From positions 1 to 39,429 of the forward strand of contig JABURQ010000116.1 of assembly GCA_014762625.1 (NCBI GenBank): 39,429 bases of DNA, given 5' to 3'. The position numbers and the translations under genes are program-made. Numbering within the stretch: the first letter of the stretch is position 1; each line of letters starts with the position of its first letter. The notes under the pieces were generated by a model that ran no database searches, had not been told where the DNA came from, and worked only from the letters and a program-made list of their open reading frames with translations. Source of the stretch: Planctomycetaceae bacterium (GTDB lineage Bacteria; Planctomycetota; Planctomycetia; Planctomycetales; Planctomycetaceae). This document shows, in pieces, positions 1 to 7,191 of the stretch.

Positions 1-208
1 CTCTACGCCCTGCACAAAACCAAACACGCGCTTGTCGGATGATGTTATCATCAACAACGCGCGCTAGAACTCGAAGAACCTTAACTTCTTTGAGGAGTTG
101 GATATCGTTGCCGCATTCTCTTTTCAGAAAGGTGGACAATTTCTCATCGGTTTTGAGTTCAACCGCTTGAAGAAATAGTTGGTTGGCTCGTGGATTCCAG
201 TTTGACAT
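1..208 (-). CDS. N-terminus of a probable Ser/Thr protein kinase (partial, or decayed)
   Basis: An open frame starts at ATG 208 and runs off the left edge. The first ~48 residues (NPRANQLFLQAVEL, then FLKRECGND, then a KEV segment) match the short leader that precedes the kinase domain in planctomycete protein kinases encoded just after an ECF sigma factor. The sigma gene ends 97 bp upstream on the same strand, which fits that pairing. After about residue 50 the sequence (VLARVVDDNIIRQ) no longer looks like the usual leader, so the gene may be truncated or frameshifted. No kinase motifs fall inside the window. The role as a kinase is inference from the leader and the neighbour only. Confidence 0.42.
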   Translation of the reverse strand, partial: MSNWNPRANQLFLQAVELKTDEKLSTFLKRECGNDIQLLKEVKVLRVLARVVDDNIIRQARVWFCAGRR

Positions 209-305
209 CGTTTTCCCTGCCCATGAGCTATTTGAAGAAGCCTCATAAGCCAGTGCGAGATTCGTCGGCACCGTGCACCGTAATTTTGAGAAAATGAAAA
301 AAAAA

Positions 306-881
306 TCAGGAAAAAGATTCCCGCGAGGATTCCTGCAGGCTTTTCATCAACCAGGCTCTAGAGAGAGTCCAAAGTCGGTCTGCTTGTCGACGACTGATCC
401 CCATTACTTGTGCTGCGTCCTGATGATCAATACCCGCAAAAAATCTTAATTTAATCAATTCTGCCGACTGGGGGTCGTGCTTTTCCAGTTCCGAAATTGC
501 TTCATCAATCTCGAGAAGATCGAACTGGTGATTCTCGGAAATGATGGTTTCTTTGTGCAGAGGAACTCGTTGATGGTTTCCTCCGTGTTTCTCATTTTTT
601 TTTCGTCGAGCATTATCAATCAGAATTCTGCGCATCGCTTCGGCGGCTGCCCCGAAAAAATGTCCCCGACTATTCCACTTCTGGGCCTTGTCGACATCTA
701 CTAGTCGCAGATAAGCCTCGTGAACCAGACCAGTCGGTTGAAGCGTATGATCGGGGCTTTCCTGGCTCATTTTAGCGGACGCCAGTTTTCGTAACTCCTC
801 ATAAACAAGCGGCAACAACTTTTCCGCAGCGGAAGGATCACCGTCTTCAATCTGTCCCAGTATGTTCGTCACATCGCTCAT
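306..881 (-). CDS. ECF-family RNA polymerase sigma factor, planctomycete type
   Basis: This 191-residue protein would direct RNA polymerase to a dedicated promoter set. It begins MSDVTNILGQIEDGD and continues with a region-2 helix block (LLPLVYEELRKLA, then LVHEAYLRLVD at about residues 50-62). A region-4 helix-turn-helix lies near residues 130-185, around LIKLRFFAGIDHQDAA and MGISRRQADRLW. Length and motifs fit the sigma-70 ECF group common in Planctomycetes and Acidobacteria, in which the sigma factor is often encoded next to a Ser/Thr kinase instead of a classical anti-sigma factor. A probable kinase start follows at 208. The 5' leader is partly duplicated 1.8 kb away at 2720-2935. The regulated genes cannot be read from the sequence. 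Confidence 0.9.
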   Translation of the reverse strand: MSDVTNILGQIEDGDPSAAEKLLPLVYEELRKLASAKMSQESPDHTLQPTGLVHEAYLRLVDVDKAQKWNSRGHFFGAAAEAMRRILIDNARRKKNEKHGGNHQRVPLHKETIISENHQFDLLEIDEAISELEKHDPQSAELIKLRFFAGIDHQDAAQVMGISRRQADRLWTLSRAWLMKSLQESSRESFS

Positions 882-1080
882 GAATTCCAGCGTACAGACC
901 GAAATGAAGTGTTTCCAGATGTTTTATGTGACGGAATTCGACCTCCTGTAGGGTTTCGGACAGCTGCAATAAGTGCATCCGGGTTCATCGTCCTGTGTGG
1001 TTTCGCGATTTCCCTTCGCCGCATCGGTGATTTTCACCGATGAAAGTACGGGAAATCGCTCATAGTTCAAAGAATCTTTC
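845..1080 (-). promoter_or_regulatory. Leader region of the ECF sigma gene, with hairpin
   Basis: The region upstream of the sigma start shares several blocks with 2720-2935, including TTTCCAGATGTT and the hairpin core CGGTGATTTTCACCG. Here the hairpin (about 1021-1041) has 9-bp arms. On the minus strand the hairpin block also reads in frame as SVKITDAAK, part of a 72-codon open frame (924-1142) whose counterpart in the second copy reads SVKITGAAK. The shared block may therefore be an RNA or DNA element, or the tail of a small upstream protein. No promoter boxes were assigned. Confidence 0.4.
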
Positions 1081-1424
1081 AACCGAATTCTAAAGCAGAC
1101 CAGCCAGCCACCAATTGCTGAATACGAGTTCCATGCAAACAAACAATCGCGTAGGCATAGTCTTTCGACTGGTATGTGACCATTGTTTTTGAGGGGAATC
1201 CCTGAATACGAAATTATTTCTCAAAAGTGAACTGTTTTCTTGGCAGCTCTCCAACATGAATTACGCATGCAATATTGAGAAAAATATCACACGCAATGCC
1301 AAGCATACGAAGCGACTGCATTCCTGAGACACAAAGAAATTGCGCAATTTCCCGCAGATGATTTCTACCTCAGGAGTACTGTCTTTCTTGAATGTGGGGC
1401 AGTTTTGAGAACCGCATGGAGACA
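882..1424. other. Intergenic region between the divergent sigma and secreted-protein genes
   Basis: About 540 bp with no convincing gene. It contains the sigma leader with its hairpin, an AT-rich stretch (1150-1330) and the palindrome at 1336-1351. Promoters for both divergent genes should lie here, but no clear -35/-10 pair was recognised. Confidence 0.5.
1336..1351. promoter_or_regulatory. Perfect 16-bp palindrome GAAATTGCGCAATTTC
   Basis: It lies about 75 bp upstream of the secreted-protein start. Its ATTGCGCAAT core recurs in the palindrome at 11319-11328 upstream of the TPR gene. It could be an operator for a dimeric regulator; nothing in the sequence names the regulator. Confidence 0.35.
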
Positions 1425-2597
1425 ATGATGAAGAGACTTCTAAGCCTCATGGCGATCCTGACCCTGTTGTGCAGTCCCATCGACCTGATGGCCGGCAAAG
1501 GCAATGGGGGCGGAGGTGGGGGCAAACCACCGAAAGACGATCCTCAAGAGCCTGTTGCCGTCGGCACGATCTACCTTACTCAGGGCGATGCTGTCTACGC
1601 GATGAATTCAGACGGCAGCGACTTAACTCTCGTTATCCCGGCCGATATCGCCAAGCAGTATTATCAATCTGCCTCTGGAACAGTGGTTCCCTCTCATCAT
1701 GTTGACGGTCCCGATCTTTTCTTCGATCGTTGGTGGCTAGGAGTGAAGTCTCTTGGGACTGATCCGCTGACGGGGATAGAAATCAAAGAACTCTTTGCCT
1801 TCCGCATGGAACGCGGTGAAAGCGGGCCGGTCGTTGACGCTGAAAACCAACTGACAAATGCGTTTGTTGACAGATTCCTCGTTAATGATACGGACAGGAA
1901 ACCTTCCTGGGGACCGAACGACGCCTTCGTCTCATTCACAACCACTGAATTCGGAGTAGAAGATGATACACCCTATGTGATCGCCAAACACCTTACCCGC
2001 CTTGATGTGAGTGGAGCTGACCTCATGTTCGCCATGTTCGCCGAAAGCGAAGATTACCTTCTTCGCGCGAATTCGGAGCAGTGGTCACTACCGGTCACAC
2101 TTAACAGCGGCTACTACGAAAAATTTCGGCAACACCGCTGGGGGCCGTTGGGCGAGACGGTGGCCTATCTCGGTGTTGATACGTCGGTCGAAGGAACCAA
2201 GCCAGACCTCTTTCTCACCAATACCAATTCAGGCGCAACGACCAAACTATGGGAGAGCACGTACTACTACACGGAGTTCGATTGGGCGAAAGACGGGAGC
2301 CTGTTTGCGATCGATACCGGTTTCGAGATTCATGTGAGAGATTTGAATGGGAACTCAAATTTCGTGTTGATTGATGGCTCATGGGAGGGTTTCTTGCAGC
2401 CGCACTGGTCACCGGATTCGAGTCAATTACTTGTCAAAAAAGTGGCTAGAAAAGGTGGAGGATTCGATCCCGTTTACAATTATTACCTCGAACGAATTTC
2501 TCGGAACGGGGGCGATTTAATCTCCGTTCCGACGGGCCTTGATGAATCGATCAGCTTTGAAATCAATGCTTGGGTTTCTAACGATCTACCAGAATAA
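1425..2597 (+). CDS. Secreted WD40/TolB-like beta-propeller protein
   Basis: The reading frame opens at 1392, but a GGAG at 1418-1421 just before the ATG pair at 1425/1428 favours the shorter start. That start places a good signal peptide (MKRLLSLMAILTLLC..LMAGKG) at the N-terminus. A Gly-rich, Pro-containing linker follows. The remainder contains repeated strands such as IYLTQGDAVYAMNSDGSDL, RKPSWGPNDAFVSFTT, EFDWAKDGSLFAI and PHWSPDSSQLLV. These S/D-W-S-P-D-type repeats are typical of WD40-like (PD40) propellers in TolB-related secreted proteins. The protein probably acts outside the cytoplasm as a binding scaffold. No catalytic residues were recognised and the ligand is unknown. It stands alone between divergent or decayed sequence. 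Confidence 0.72.
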   Translation: MMKRLLSLMAILTLLCSPIDLMAGKGNGGGGGGKPPKDDPQEPVAVGTIYLTQGDAVYAMNSDGSDLTLVIPADIAKQYYQSASGTVVPSHHVDGPDLFFDRWWLGVKSLGTDPLTGIEIKELFAFRMERGESGPVVDAENQLTNAFVDRFLVNDTDRKPSWGPNDAFVSFTTTEFGVEDDTPYVIAKHLTRLDVSGADLMFAMFAESEDYLLRANSEQWSLPVTLNSGYYEKFRQHRWGPLGETVAYLGVDTSVEGTKPDLFLTNTNSGATTKLWESTYYYTEFDWAKDGSLFAIDTGFEIHVRDLNGNSNFVLIDGSWEGFLQPHWSPDSSQLLVKKVARKGGGFDPVYNYYLERISRNGGDLISVPTGLDESISFEINAWVSNDLPE

Positions 2598-2687
2598 TTA
2601 TCGGTTGAATAGAGGACGGCCCCTCCGTGAGACAGTTGAAAGGTGAAGCGAGAGAACGCGAAAAAAGTGACATGACGCGAAAGGCAC

Positions 2688-2756
2688 TTAAATGCGTCTC
2701 GCGCTGTAGGAATAACCGACTTCGATCTGCCCCATGATGGTCGTCACGTCAGTCAT
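2688..2756 (-). pseudogene. 5' remnant of a second ECF sigma factor gene
   Basis: Starting at ATG 2756 the minus strand reads MTDVTTIMGQIE, closely matching the start MSDVTNILGQIE of the intact sigma factor at 881. After about 14 codons the similarity ends, and the frame stops at 2688. No region-2 or region-4 sequence follows. The upstream leader (2760-2935) also resembles the leader of the intact gene. This is therefore a truncated duplicate: the gene start and leader survive and the body is lost. Confidence 0.6.
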
Positions 2757-2935
2757 ACATTTCCGCATTCAGCTCGAAACTCAGTTTTCCAGATGTTACA
2801 GCGGGTCTTGATTCCGGTGTGAGAAATGGCGTCAGGAGACTGGAATAGCTGCTGCCGGTTTCATCGACCCGTGCAGTTACAGAAAATCGCTTCGCTGCTC
2901 CGGTGATTTTCACCGATGCGTGCAAACTCGGCCCT
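2757..2935 (-). promoter_or_regulatory. Second copy of the sigma-gene leader
   Basis: This stretch shares TTTCCAGATGTT, GGTTTCATCG and the CGGTGATTTTCACCG hairpin with the leader of the intact sigma gene at about 885-1060, in the same order and at similar distance from the start codon. On the minus strand the hairpin block reads SVKITGAAK. It may be an orphan regulatory element or simply relic sequence. Confidence 0.4.
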
Positions 2936-2982
2936 TTCAAACCAAATCAGCCACATCGACCCTTTCCGTAATCCCAGTGATC

Positions 2983-2994
2983 GTAATATATTAT
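2983..2994. repeat. GTAATATATTAT, GTAA-N4-TTAC family site
   Basis: One of six related AT-rich dyads in the window (others at 7172, 8574, 11257, 11354 and 11407). This copy departs from the palindrome at its last base. Confidence 0.3.
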
Positions 2995-3429
2995 GAAAAT
3001 ACTGTGACAGGTATATGAACAGCCCTCAGAACTTATTTCGAGTCCAACTCAACCGCGCGGGGAAGACAAAGACCGAGTCGAGGCGATTCTTTTCACGCCT
3101 TAGGGAGAACAACGCCGAGTCAGCAAAGATCGAATCGGGAGAGAACTCTCCGAAGAATCAGCTCGAAATCCCACACTCGCTAAAAGCATCTACCGACAAC
3201 ATGAGGCTCTCCGGCATATCGGCGTGAGCTCCGCACAGGTCTGTAAACGGGACTTATTGGCAAAAGGCACTGGATCGCTGCCCGGGGGCATCGAATATCC
3301 ACACTCCGTTACTCGGTTCGAGTAGTATGGAATACGGTGCGTGTCGTTTGAGTAAGTCTGTGGGTAATATGATATGGATGTCGAGCGGATTGTGGGTGAG
3401 ATTCTCTATCAGTATGACGAGGGAATGGT

Positions 3430-4359
3430 TTGACCGAGTACAATGATGTTTCTGATCTTTATCGGAAAGTCACTCAAGCCGCCTATCTCGGACTTGCCGT
3501 CAACCTGTCACTGGGAATCGTCAAGCTCGTCGGAGGTATTGTTGGAAACTCTTTCGCTTTAATCGCCGACGCCGTCAATTCGATTGGGGACGTGATCTCA
3601 ACTGTCGTTGTGTTGTTTGCCCTGCGGATTGCCCAACGTCCAGCCGATGACGAACATCCTTACGGCCACACCAGAGCCGAAGGCATTGCTGCCTCAAATG
3701 TGGCTTTGCTGATTATCATCTCGGCACTCATGGTGGGATGGGAGGCCATGCAGCGAATCACTTTATCACATCAGATCCCACCTGTATGGACTCTCTGGAT
3801 TGCCGGCATCAACATTGTTTTGAAGGAAAGTCTCTATCAATACAAAATGCGTATCGGCAAACGAACAGGCTCCGCAGCGATAATCGCCAATGCCTGGGAT
3901 CACCGGAGTGATGCTTTCTGTGCGTTGGCCGTTCTCATAGGACTTGGAGCGATTCGTGTTGGCGGTTCAGGCTATATTTGGGCTGACGAAGTGGCTTCGC
4001 TCGTTGTGGTCGCGGCCATCGTATGGTCTGGAGTGAAGTTATTCCGCTCCAGTGCCAGTGAATTGATGGATGCACAAGCCGATGTGGACTTCGTGGGGCG
4101 AATCAAGGCCGTAGCGATGTCTGTCGCCGGTGTCGAAGACGTGGAAACGCTGTGGGTCCGCAAATCGGGATTGGAATATTTCGCCGACATACACATCGAG
4201 GTCGATCAACACCTCACCGTCGCCGAGGGGCATCGCATCGGACATCTGGTCAAGGACCGATTACTCGACGAGTTCTCGAATCTACGTGACGTTCTCGTTC
4301 ATTTAGAACCTTTTCCTCACACGCATGATAATCCGACAATAAAACCGCCTGACAGCTGA
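3430..4359 (+). CDS. Cation diffusion facilitator (CDF) family metal transporter
   Basis: This 309-residue protein would export divalent metal ions (Zn, Fe, Mn or similar) across the cytoplasmic membrane by proton antiport. The first ~200 residues form the expected transmembrane helices. The metal-site motifs are recognisable: LIADAVNSIGD in TM2 and NAWDHRSDAF in TM5, giving an N-x3-D and H-x3-D pairing. The C-terminal ~90 residues form the cytoplasmic ferredoxin-like domain (VAGVEDVETLWVRKSGLEYFADIHIEVD). The start is a TTG with AGGGA just upstream (about 3420-3424). Length is normal for the family. The Asn where many zinc exporters have Asp or His leaves the metal uncertain. Confidence 0.93.
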   Translation: MTEYNDVSDLYRKVTQAAYLGLAVNLSLGIVKLVGGIVGNSFALIADAVNSIGDVISTVVVLFALRIAQRPADDEHPYGHTRAEGIAASNVALLIIISALMVGWEAMQRITLSHQIPPVWTLWIAGINIVLKESLYQYKMRIGKRTGSAAIIANAWDHRSDAFCALAVLIGLGAIRVGGSGYIWADEVASLVVVAAIVWSGVKLFRSSASELMDAQADVDFVGRIKAVAMSVAGVEDVETLWVRKSGLEYFADIHIEVDQHLTVAEGHRIGHLVKDRLLDEFSNLRDVLVHLEPFPHTHDNPTIKPPDS

Positions 4360-4406
4360 GGGGTCGCCGCCAGACGGCTCAAATGCGTCAGGAGAATGAG
4401 GCTCTT

Positions 4407-4886
4407 TTACGGTTTGAGTATGTGTTCGCCTCCGGCAAATTGTTCATGGCAGGCATTACAGTTCCGGATCATGGATTCGTAGTGTTTCCGGGCCATCTTG
4501 AAGTCTTTTGATTTGGCGGCACGATAGAGCTTCCCGCCGAAACCACGAACCTGATCGCTGTGTTTCGACCAATCAGTCGCACCTTCTTTAGGCTGACGAA
4601 TCAGCAACAGGTTGCCTCCTTCTGCAAGGACCAATGAGTTCGCCTTGATCGTTTTCCACCCCTGATTATCGGTAGGTTCTGTCGCCATCGCCGGTTTCAG
4701 TTGTTTGAATGTTGGTTGGAAAACATATTCCATAAATTCGTGCATGTCAGGTTCGACGGGTTCTGTTGAGATCTCCTTTTCAGGAGCGGAAGCGGCCTGG
4801 CTTGATGGTGATGAGGATACGAGAAAACCAATCGTCCCTGCCACGAAGAGTCCGGTCAGTACGATCAATCGAGAGTAATTCTTCAT
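4407..4886 (-). CDS. Exported single-haem cytochrome c-like protein
   Basis: The protein is 159 residues from the ATG at 4886, which has AAAGGAC upstream at good spacing; the frame opens further upstream (4991) but that extension has no ribosome site. An N-terminal hydrophobic signal segment (LIVLTGLFVAGTIGFLVSS) ends near SSQAASA. A CNACH haem-attachment motif lies at residues 143-147 close to the C-terminus, preceded by a helical region with KHYESMIRNC. A C-terminal CXXCH after a four-helix-like region is the arrangement of class II cytochromes c (cytochrome c'). It is likely periplasmic. The redox partner is unknown. Convergent with the CDF gene. Confidence 0.75.
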   Translation of the reverse strand: MKNYSRLIVLTGLFVAGTIGFLVSSSPSSQAASAPEKEISTEPVEPDMHEFMEYVFQPTFKQLKPAMATEPTDNQGWKTIKANSLVLAEGGNLLLIRQPKEGATDWSKHSDQVRGFGGKLYRAAKSKDFKMARKHYESMIRNCNACHEQFAGGEHILKP

Positions 4887-5031
4887 TGGGAAAGTCCTTT
4901 CAACAAAACTATCCCGAACGAGATAGTTTGGCATAAATTTGGGGAAATTTGGCGCAATGCCTGACAGAAGTGCGTTCACGGATTGCTCCACGGTGAAGGC
5001 ACATAATGCGAGAGTGCTGCAAGCGTGGAAT

Positions 5032-5424
5032 CTAGATGAGCAGTCTTTGGAGCTTCAGGTAGGCATGCTGCCGACAATCTGAAAACCCACTCTCCGGTAA
5101 AATTCGGACTGAATGGCTTGTAACGCTCACGCATGAAACGTCAGCGTCGACGTCAAGAGTCAGAGGATCAGTCGATTGCAGAGTTGATATCGCGACTTTC
5201 TCGTCCTGAGGCCCGGAATTGTCCTCCCCGCACATTTTTGGTGGGGAGACGTGCCAATGCCAGCCCTGAGGTATTTCAGCGGGGGCGCTTGATTGGTGGA
5301 ATTTTTTCAGATGCTGGACAAGCTCGGGGCCGGTCAAGCCCGTATGCGTATGAACCCATGGAAGCGGCGCGCGGCCGATCAACAGAATCAGGAGGAGTGT
5401 CATCATTCTGCGAGAGAAGCTCAT
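5032..5424 (-). CDS. Small exported protein of unknown function
   Basis: A 130-residue protein with AAGGGCG about 5 bp before ATG 5424. It has a signal-like N-terminus (MMTLLLILLIGRAPLPWVHTH) followed by a His- and Trp-rich segment (GLTGPELVQHLKKFH, then GWHWHV) and scattered cysteines. The His-rich region beside a metal exporter and a cytochrome hints at metal handling, but that is only inference. I do not recognise a named family. Confidence 0.6.
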   Translation of the reverse strand: MSFSRRMMTLLLILLIGRAPLPWVHTHTGLTGPELVQHLKKFHQSSAPAEIPQGWHWHVSPPKMCGEDNSGPQDEKVAISTLQSTDPLTLDVDADVSCVSVTSHSVRILPESGFSDCRQHAYLKLQRLLI

Positions 5425-5550
5425 ATCGCCCTTGTCTGAATCAGATTGTCTCTTGTTACTGCATCATAAAAACTCAGGGAAACTCATTCCAGATCAATCC
5501 TTTCAACCTTCTATCGAGGCGTCAATGCTACGCATCCACCTTCCAATACC

Positions 5551-5597
5551 TAAAAAGAAAACCTCCCCTCGCCCCGGCCGTAGCCGGGGCTGGGGAG
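5551..5597 (-). terminator. Rho-independent terminator of the minus-strand cassette
   Basis: On the minus strand a GC-rich hairpin (GCCCCGGC paired with GCCGGGGC around the loop at 5579-5582, with an outer CTCCCC/GGGGAG arm) is followed by a T-rich tract (5552-5561 as A-rich plus strand). It lies just downstream of the nuclease stop at 5609, where the cassette should end. Confidence 0.8.
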
Positions 5598-5608
5598 ATT
5601 GGGGATTC

Positions 5609-6427
5609 TCAACCGGACCACTTCCGACACGGTTCCTGAAACGGGCACCCGGCACAGTTCATCGGAGACGGCACCGGGTAAAACAGGCCCGACCTCATCC
5701 CCGACCAGACTTGGGCCAGCATGACTCGGGTGCGGGCGACTTTCTGTTGATCGGTCGCGACGGGATACCGTTCGATTGTCGGCTGTTTGGTCTTGGTCAC
5801 CACAGCAAACTCCAGTTGCAACGGTTTGCCGGGAACCAGATCTTTGACCAGTTCACCGTACAGCAATAATTGCTCCGCCGACTGTTCTGCCTGCATGCTG
5901 CTCCATTTCGAGCGGGACGTCTTGAAGTCGGTCACCACCACGGCGTCGTCAGTTTCCACAATCAGATCGAGACGGGCCAGGATTTCGGGACAGTCTTCGA
6001 TCAGCGATTGTCTCAGTTCTTCTTCCACACCCAACACGGTTCCCTCCGGTCGGGCAATGTCGCTTTCCAGGAATGTCCGCAACACTCGTTCGGCCAATTG
6101 TCCGAGGGAATCGAGGCTGTCGGATTTCCCAAACCGGATGTTGTCCTGATCTCTCTGTTTCCATTCCTCCTGATAAGCGGCTAACAGCAGATCAAGGTCG
6201 GGTTCGGGGTTTCCCATCAGGCGTTCCCGAAACCAGTATTCCAGAGCCGTGTGAATGGCCGAACCGAACACCAGCGCGGCCGAGACCGTCTTTTCCGGGA
6301 GCTGCTCGATGTAACGGAAGTAATATCGCAGCGGACAACTGCGATACGTGTTGATCGCCGAGTAGGAGAGATAATCTCTCACCACCGGCGGCGAACGTTC
6401 CTCCGAGAGAACGGGAGTGGTGATCAT
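5609..6427 (-). CDS. PD-(D/E)XK nuclease, RecB/Cas4-like, with Fe-S cysteines
   Basis: A 272-residue stand-alone nuclease of the RecB/Cas4/AddB-C type. Core residues are visible: His59 in GSAIHTALEY, Asp154 in ARLDLIV, Asp167 and Lys169 in TDFKTS, and a Q186-x3-Y190 motif. Cys31 (RSCPLRYYF) plus Cys258, Cys261 and Cys267 (NCAGCPFQEPC, C-x2-C-x5-C) match the four-cysteine 4Fe-4S cluster of Cas4 and AddB. Such enzymes trim DNA ends in recombination or spacer processing. No cas gene or CRISPR array is present, so a recombination role is more likely. The start has AGGAGGT 5 bp upstream, and its ATGA overlaps the stop of the upstream gene, so the two are translationally coupled. It is the last gene before the terminator. 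Confidence 0.9.
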   Translation of the reverse strand: MITTPVLSEERSPPVVRDYLSYSAINTYRSCPLRYYFRYIEQLPEKTVSAALVFGSAIHTALEYWFRERLMGNPEPDLDLLLAAYQEEWKQRDQDNIRFGKSDSLDSLGQLAERVLRTFLESDIARPEGTVLGVEEELRQSLIEDCPEILARLDLIVETDDAVVVTDFKTSRSKWSSMQAEQSAEQLLLYGELVKDLVPGKPLQLEFAVVTKTKQPTIERYPVATDQQKVARTRVMLAQVWSGMRSGLFYPVPSPMNCAGCPFQEPCRKWSG

Positions 6428-6870
6428 CGGCGACCTCCTGTCTCGGCCCCTTTCAGGTCGTCGATCAGTTGACTGGCTTCCCGGAGACTCAAATCTTCGG
6501 GGCGTTCCACCTGAAACTGCTGAGAAAGAATCCCGTTCAGATCGAGTCGTTGCTGGTTGGCGATGGCGTAAATGGCCTTCACCTGGCTCTGAGTCGCCCG
6601 ACGTCCATTGCGGGAGGCCGGTTGTTGATGACTGTGGAGACCGTTCCCGTTGGACGAGGCCCCGTTCTGAGAGGCGGTTCGACCGAACAGTTCGGTCTCC
6701 ACAGCGTCACGAGCCTGACGAAACAGTTGCTGGATCTGGGACTGCAATTGTTGGGGTTGCTGGACGAGCGTGGTGTCGAGTTCCTGTTGGAGACTGACCG
6801 ACGCTCCACGGGACCCGTAATCGGGCTCGCCCACTTTCTTGGAAATGTTGACGTTGAGTGTGAGTGGCAT
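6424..6870 (-). CDS. Protein with a C-terminal helical domain typical of annealase-associated proteins
   Basis: A 148-residue protein starting at ATG 6870 (AAGGA upstream; the frame opens earlier at 7005 but without a ribosome site). The N-terminal part (MPLTLNVNISKKVGEPDYGS) is followed by a Gln-rich helix (QQPQQLQSQIQQLFRQA) and a Ser/Asn/Gly linker. The last ~50 residues (ATQSQVKAIYAIANQQRLDL through EASQLIDDLK) resemble the short helical tail found at the end of ERF/Rad52-like single-strand annealing proteins and other phage or plasmid DNA-binding proteins. The annealing domain itself is absent. It may bind DNA or recruit the nuclease, which starts within its stop codon. Function is inferred. 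Confidence 0.65.
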   Translation of the reverse strand: MPLTLNVNISKKVGEPDYGSRGASVSLQQELDTTLVQQPQQLQSQIQQLFRQARDAVETELFGRTASQNGASSNGNGLHSHQQPASRNGRRATQSQVKAIYAIANQQRLDLNGILSQQFQVERPEDLSLREASQLIDDLKGAETGGRR

Positions 6871-6916
6871 AGAGGAATTCCTTGTGTTGAGGATGTTGTG
6901 GGAAACGGACCGGCTT

Positions 6917-7138
6917 TCAGCGGTGACGGCGAGGGTGAACAGGCCGACGATGAACGCGAACCGGTTGAGGGCGTGTGATCTGTTGCAGACGGATATCGCC
7001 GCCATGCACCATCAGCGCCAGTAAGACCATCAGTACGCCCAGAAACACCAGCCAGGATTCGGCCAGCAGACCGAACAGACCAGCGAACAGTGCGGAACCG
7101 ACGACATACAGTTGATTGAGTTTATGACGAGCTCCCAT
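6917..7138 (-). CDS. Small two-helix membrane protein
   Basis: A 73-residue protein with a strong ribosome site (AAAGGAGG about 7 bp before ATG 7138), which supports it as a real gene. Two hydrophobic helices (LYVVGSALFAGLFGLLA and WLVFLGVLMVLLALMV) are followed by a basic Arg/His-rich tail. The family is not recognised. It lies in the middle of the DNA-metabolism cassette between the clamp-like gene and the annealase-tail gene. A role in membrane association of the complex would be conjecture. Confidence 0.62.
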   Translation of the reverse strand: MGARHKLNQLYVVGSALFAGLFGLLAESWLVFLGVLMVLLALMVHGGDIRLQQITRPQPVRVHRRPVHPRRHR

Positions 7139-7171
7139 CGGAGCCTCCTTTCATTGAGAAGTTGAGGTTCG

Positions 7172-7183
7172 GTAATAAATTAC
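7172..7183. repeat. GTAATAAATTAC palindromic site
   Basis: One of six GTAA-N4-TTAC-like dyads in the window. It lies in the short gap between the clamp-like gene and the small membrane-protein gene. Confidence 0.35.
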
Positions 7184-7191
7184 GGGAGTCA

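Larger units (their letters stand above)
2598..3429. other. Gene-poor region with a decayed ECF sigma copy
   Basis: About 830 bp. It contains the 5' remnant of a second ECF sigma gene (2688-2756) and its leader (to about 2935), a GTAATATATTAT site at 2983-2994, and several short open frames without ribosome sites or recognisable protein content. A 20-codon frame (3374-3433) ends at a TGA that overlaps the TTG start of the transporter gene. It could be a translated leader but has no other support. Confidence 0.5.

Noticed and set aside
924-1142. 72-codon minus-strand frame upstream of the sigma factor
   Set aside because: It shows no ribosome site or protein family. Its SVKIT segment matches the other leader copy, but DNA-level duplication explains that as well as coding does. 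It is treated as leader sequence.
3015-3227. 70-codon plus-strand frame
   Set aside because: Composition is unlike its neighbours, with no ribosome site and no recognisable domain; it lies in a region of gene decay.
5609-6427. Cas4 of a CRISPR-Cas system
   Set aside because: The fold and cysteines fit Cas4, but there is no cas1, cas2 or repeat array in the window and the neighbours are recombination-type genes, so it is annotated as a RecB/Cas4-like nuclease.
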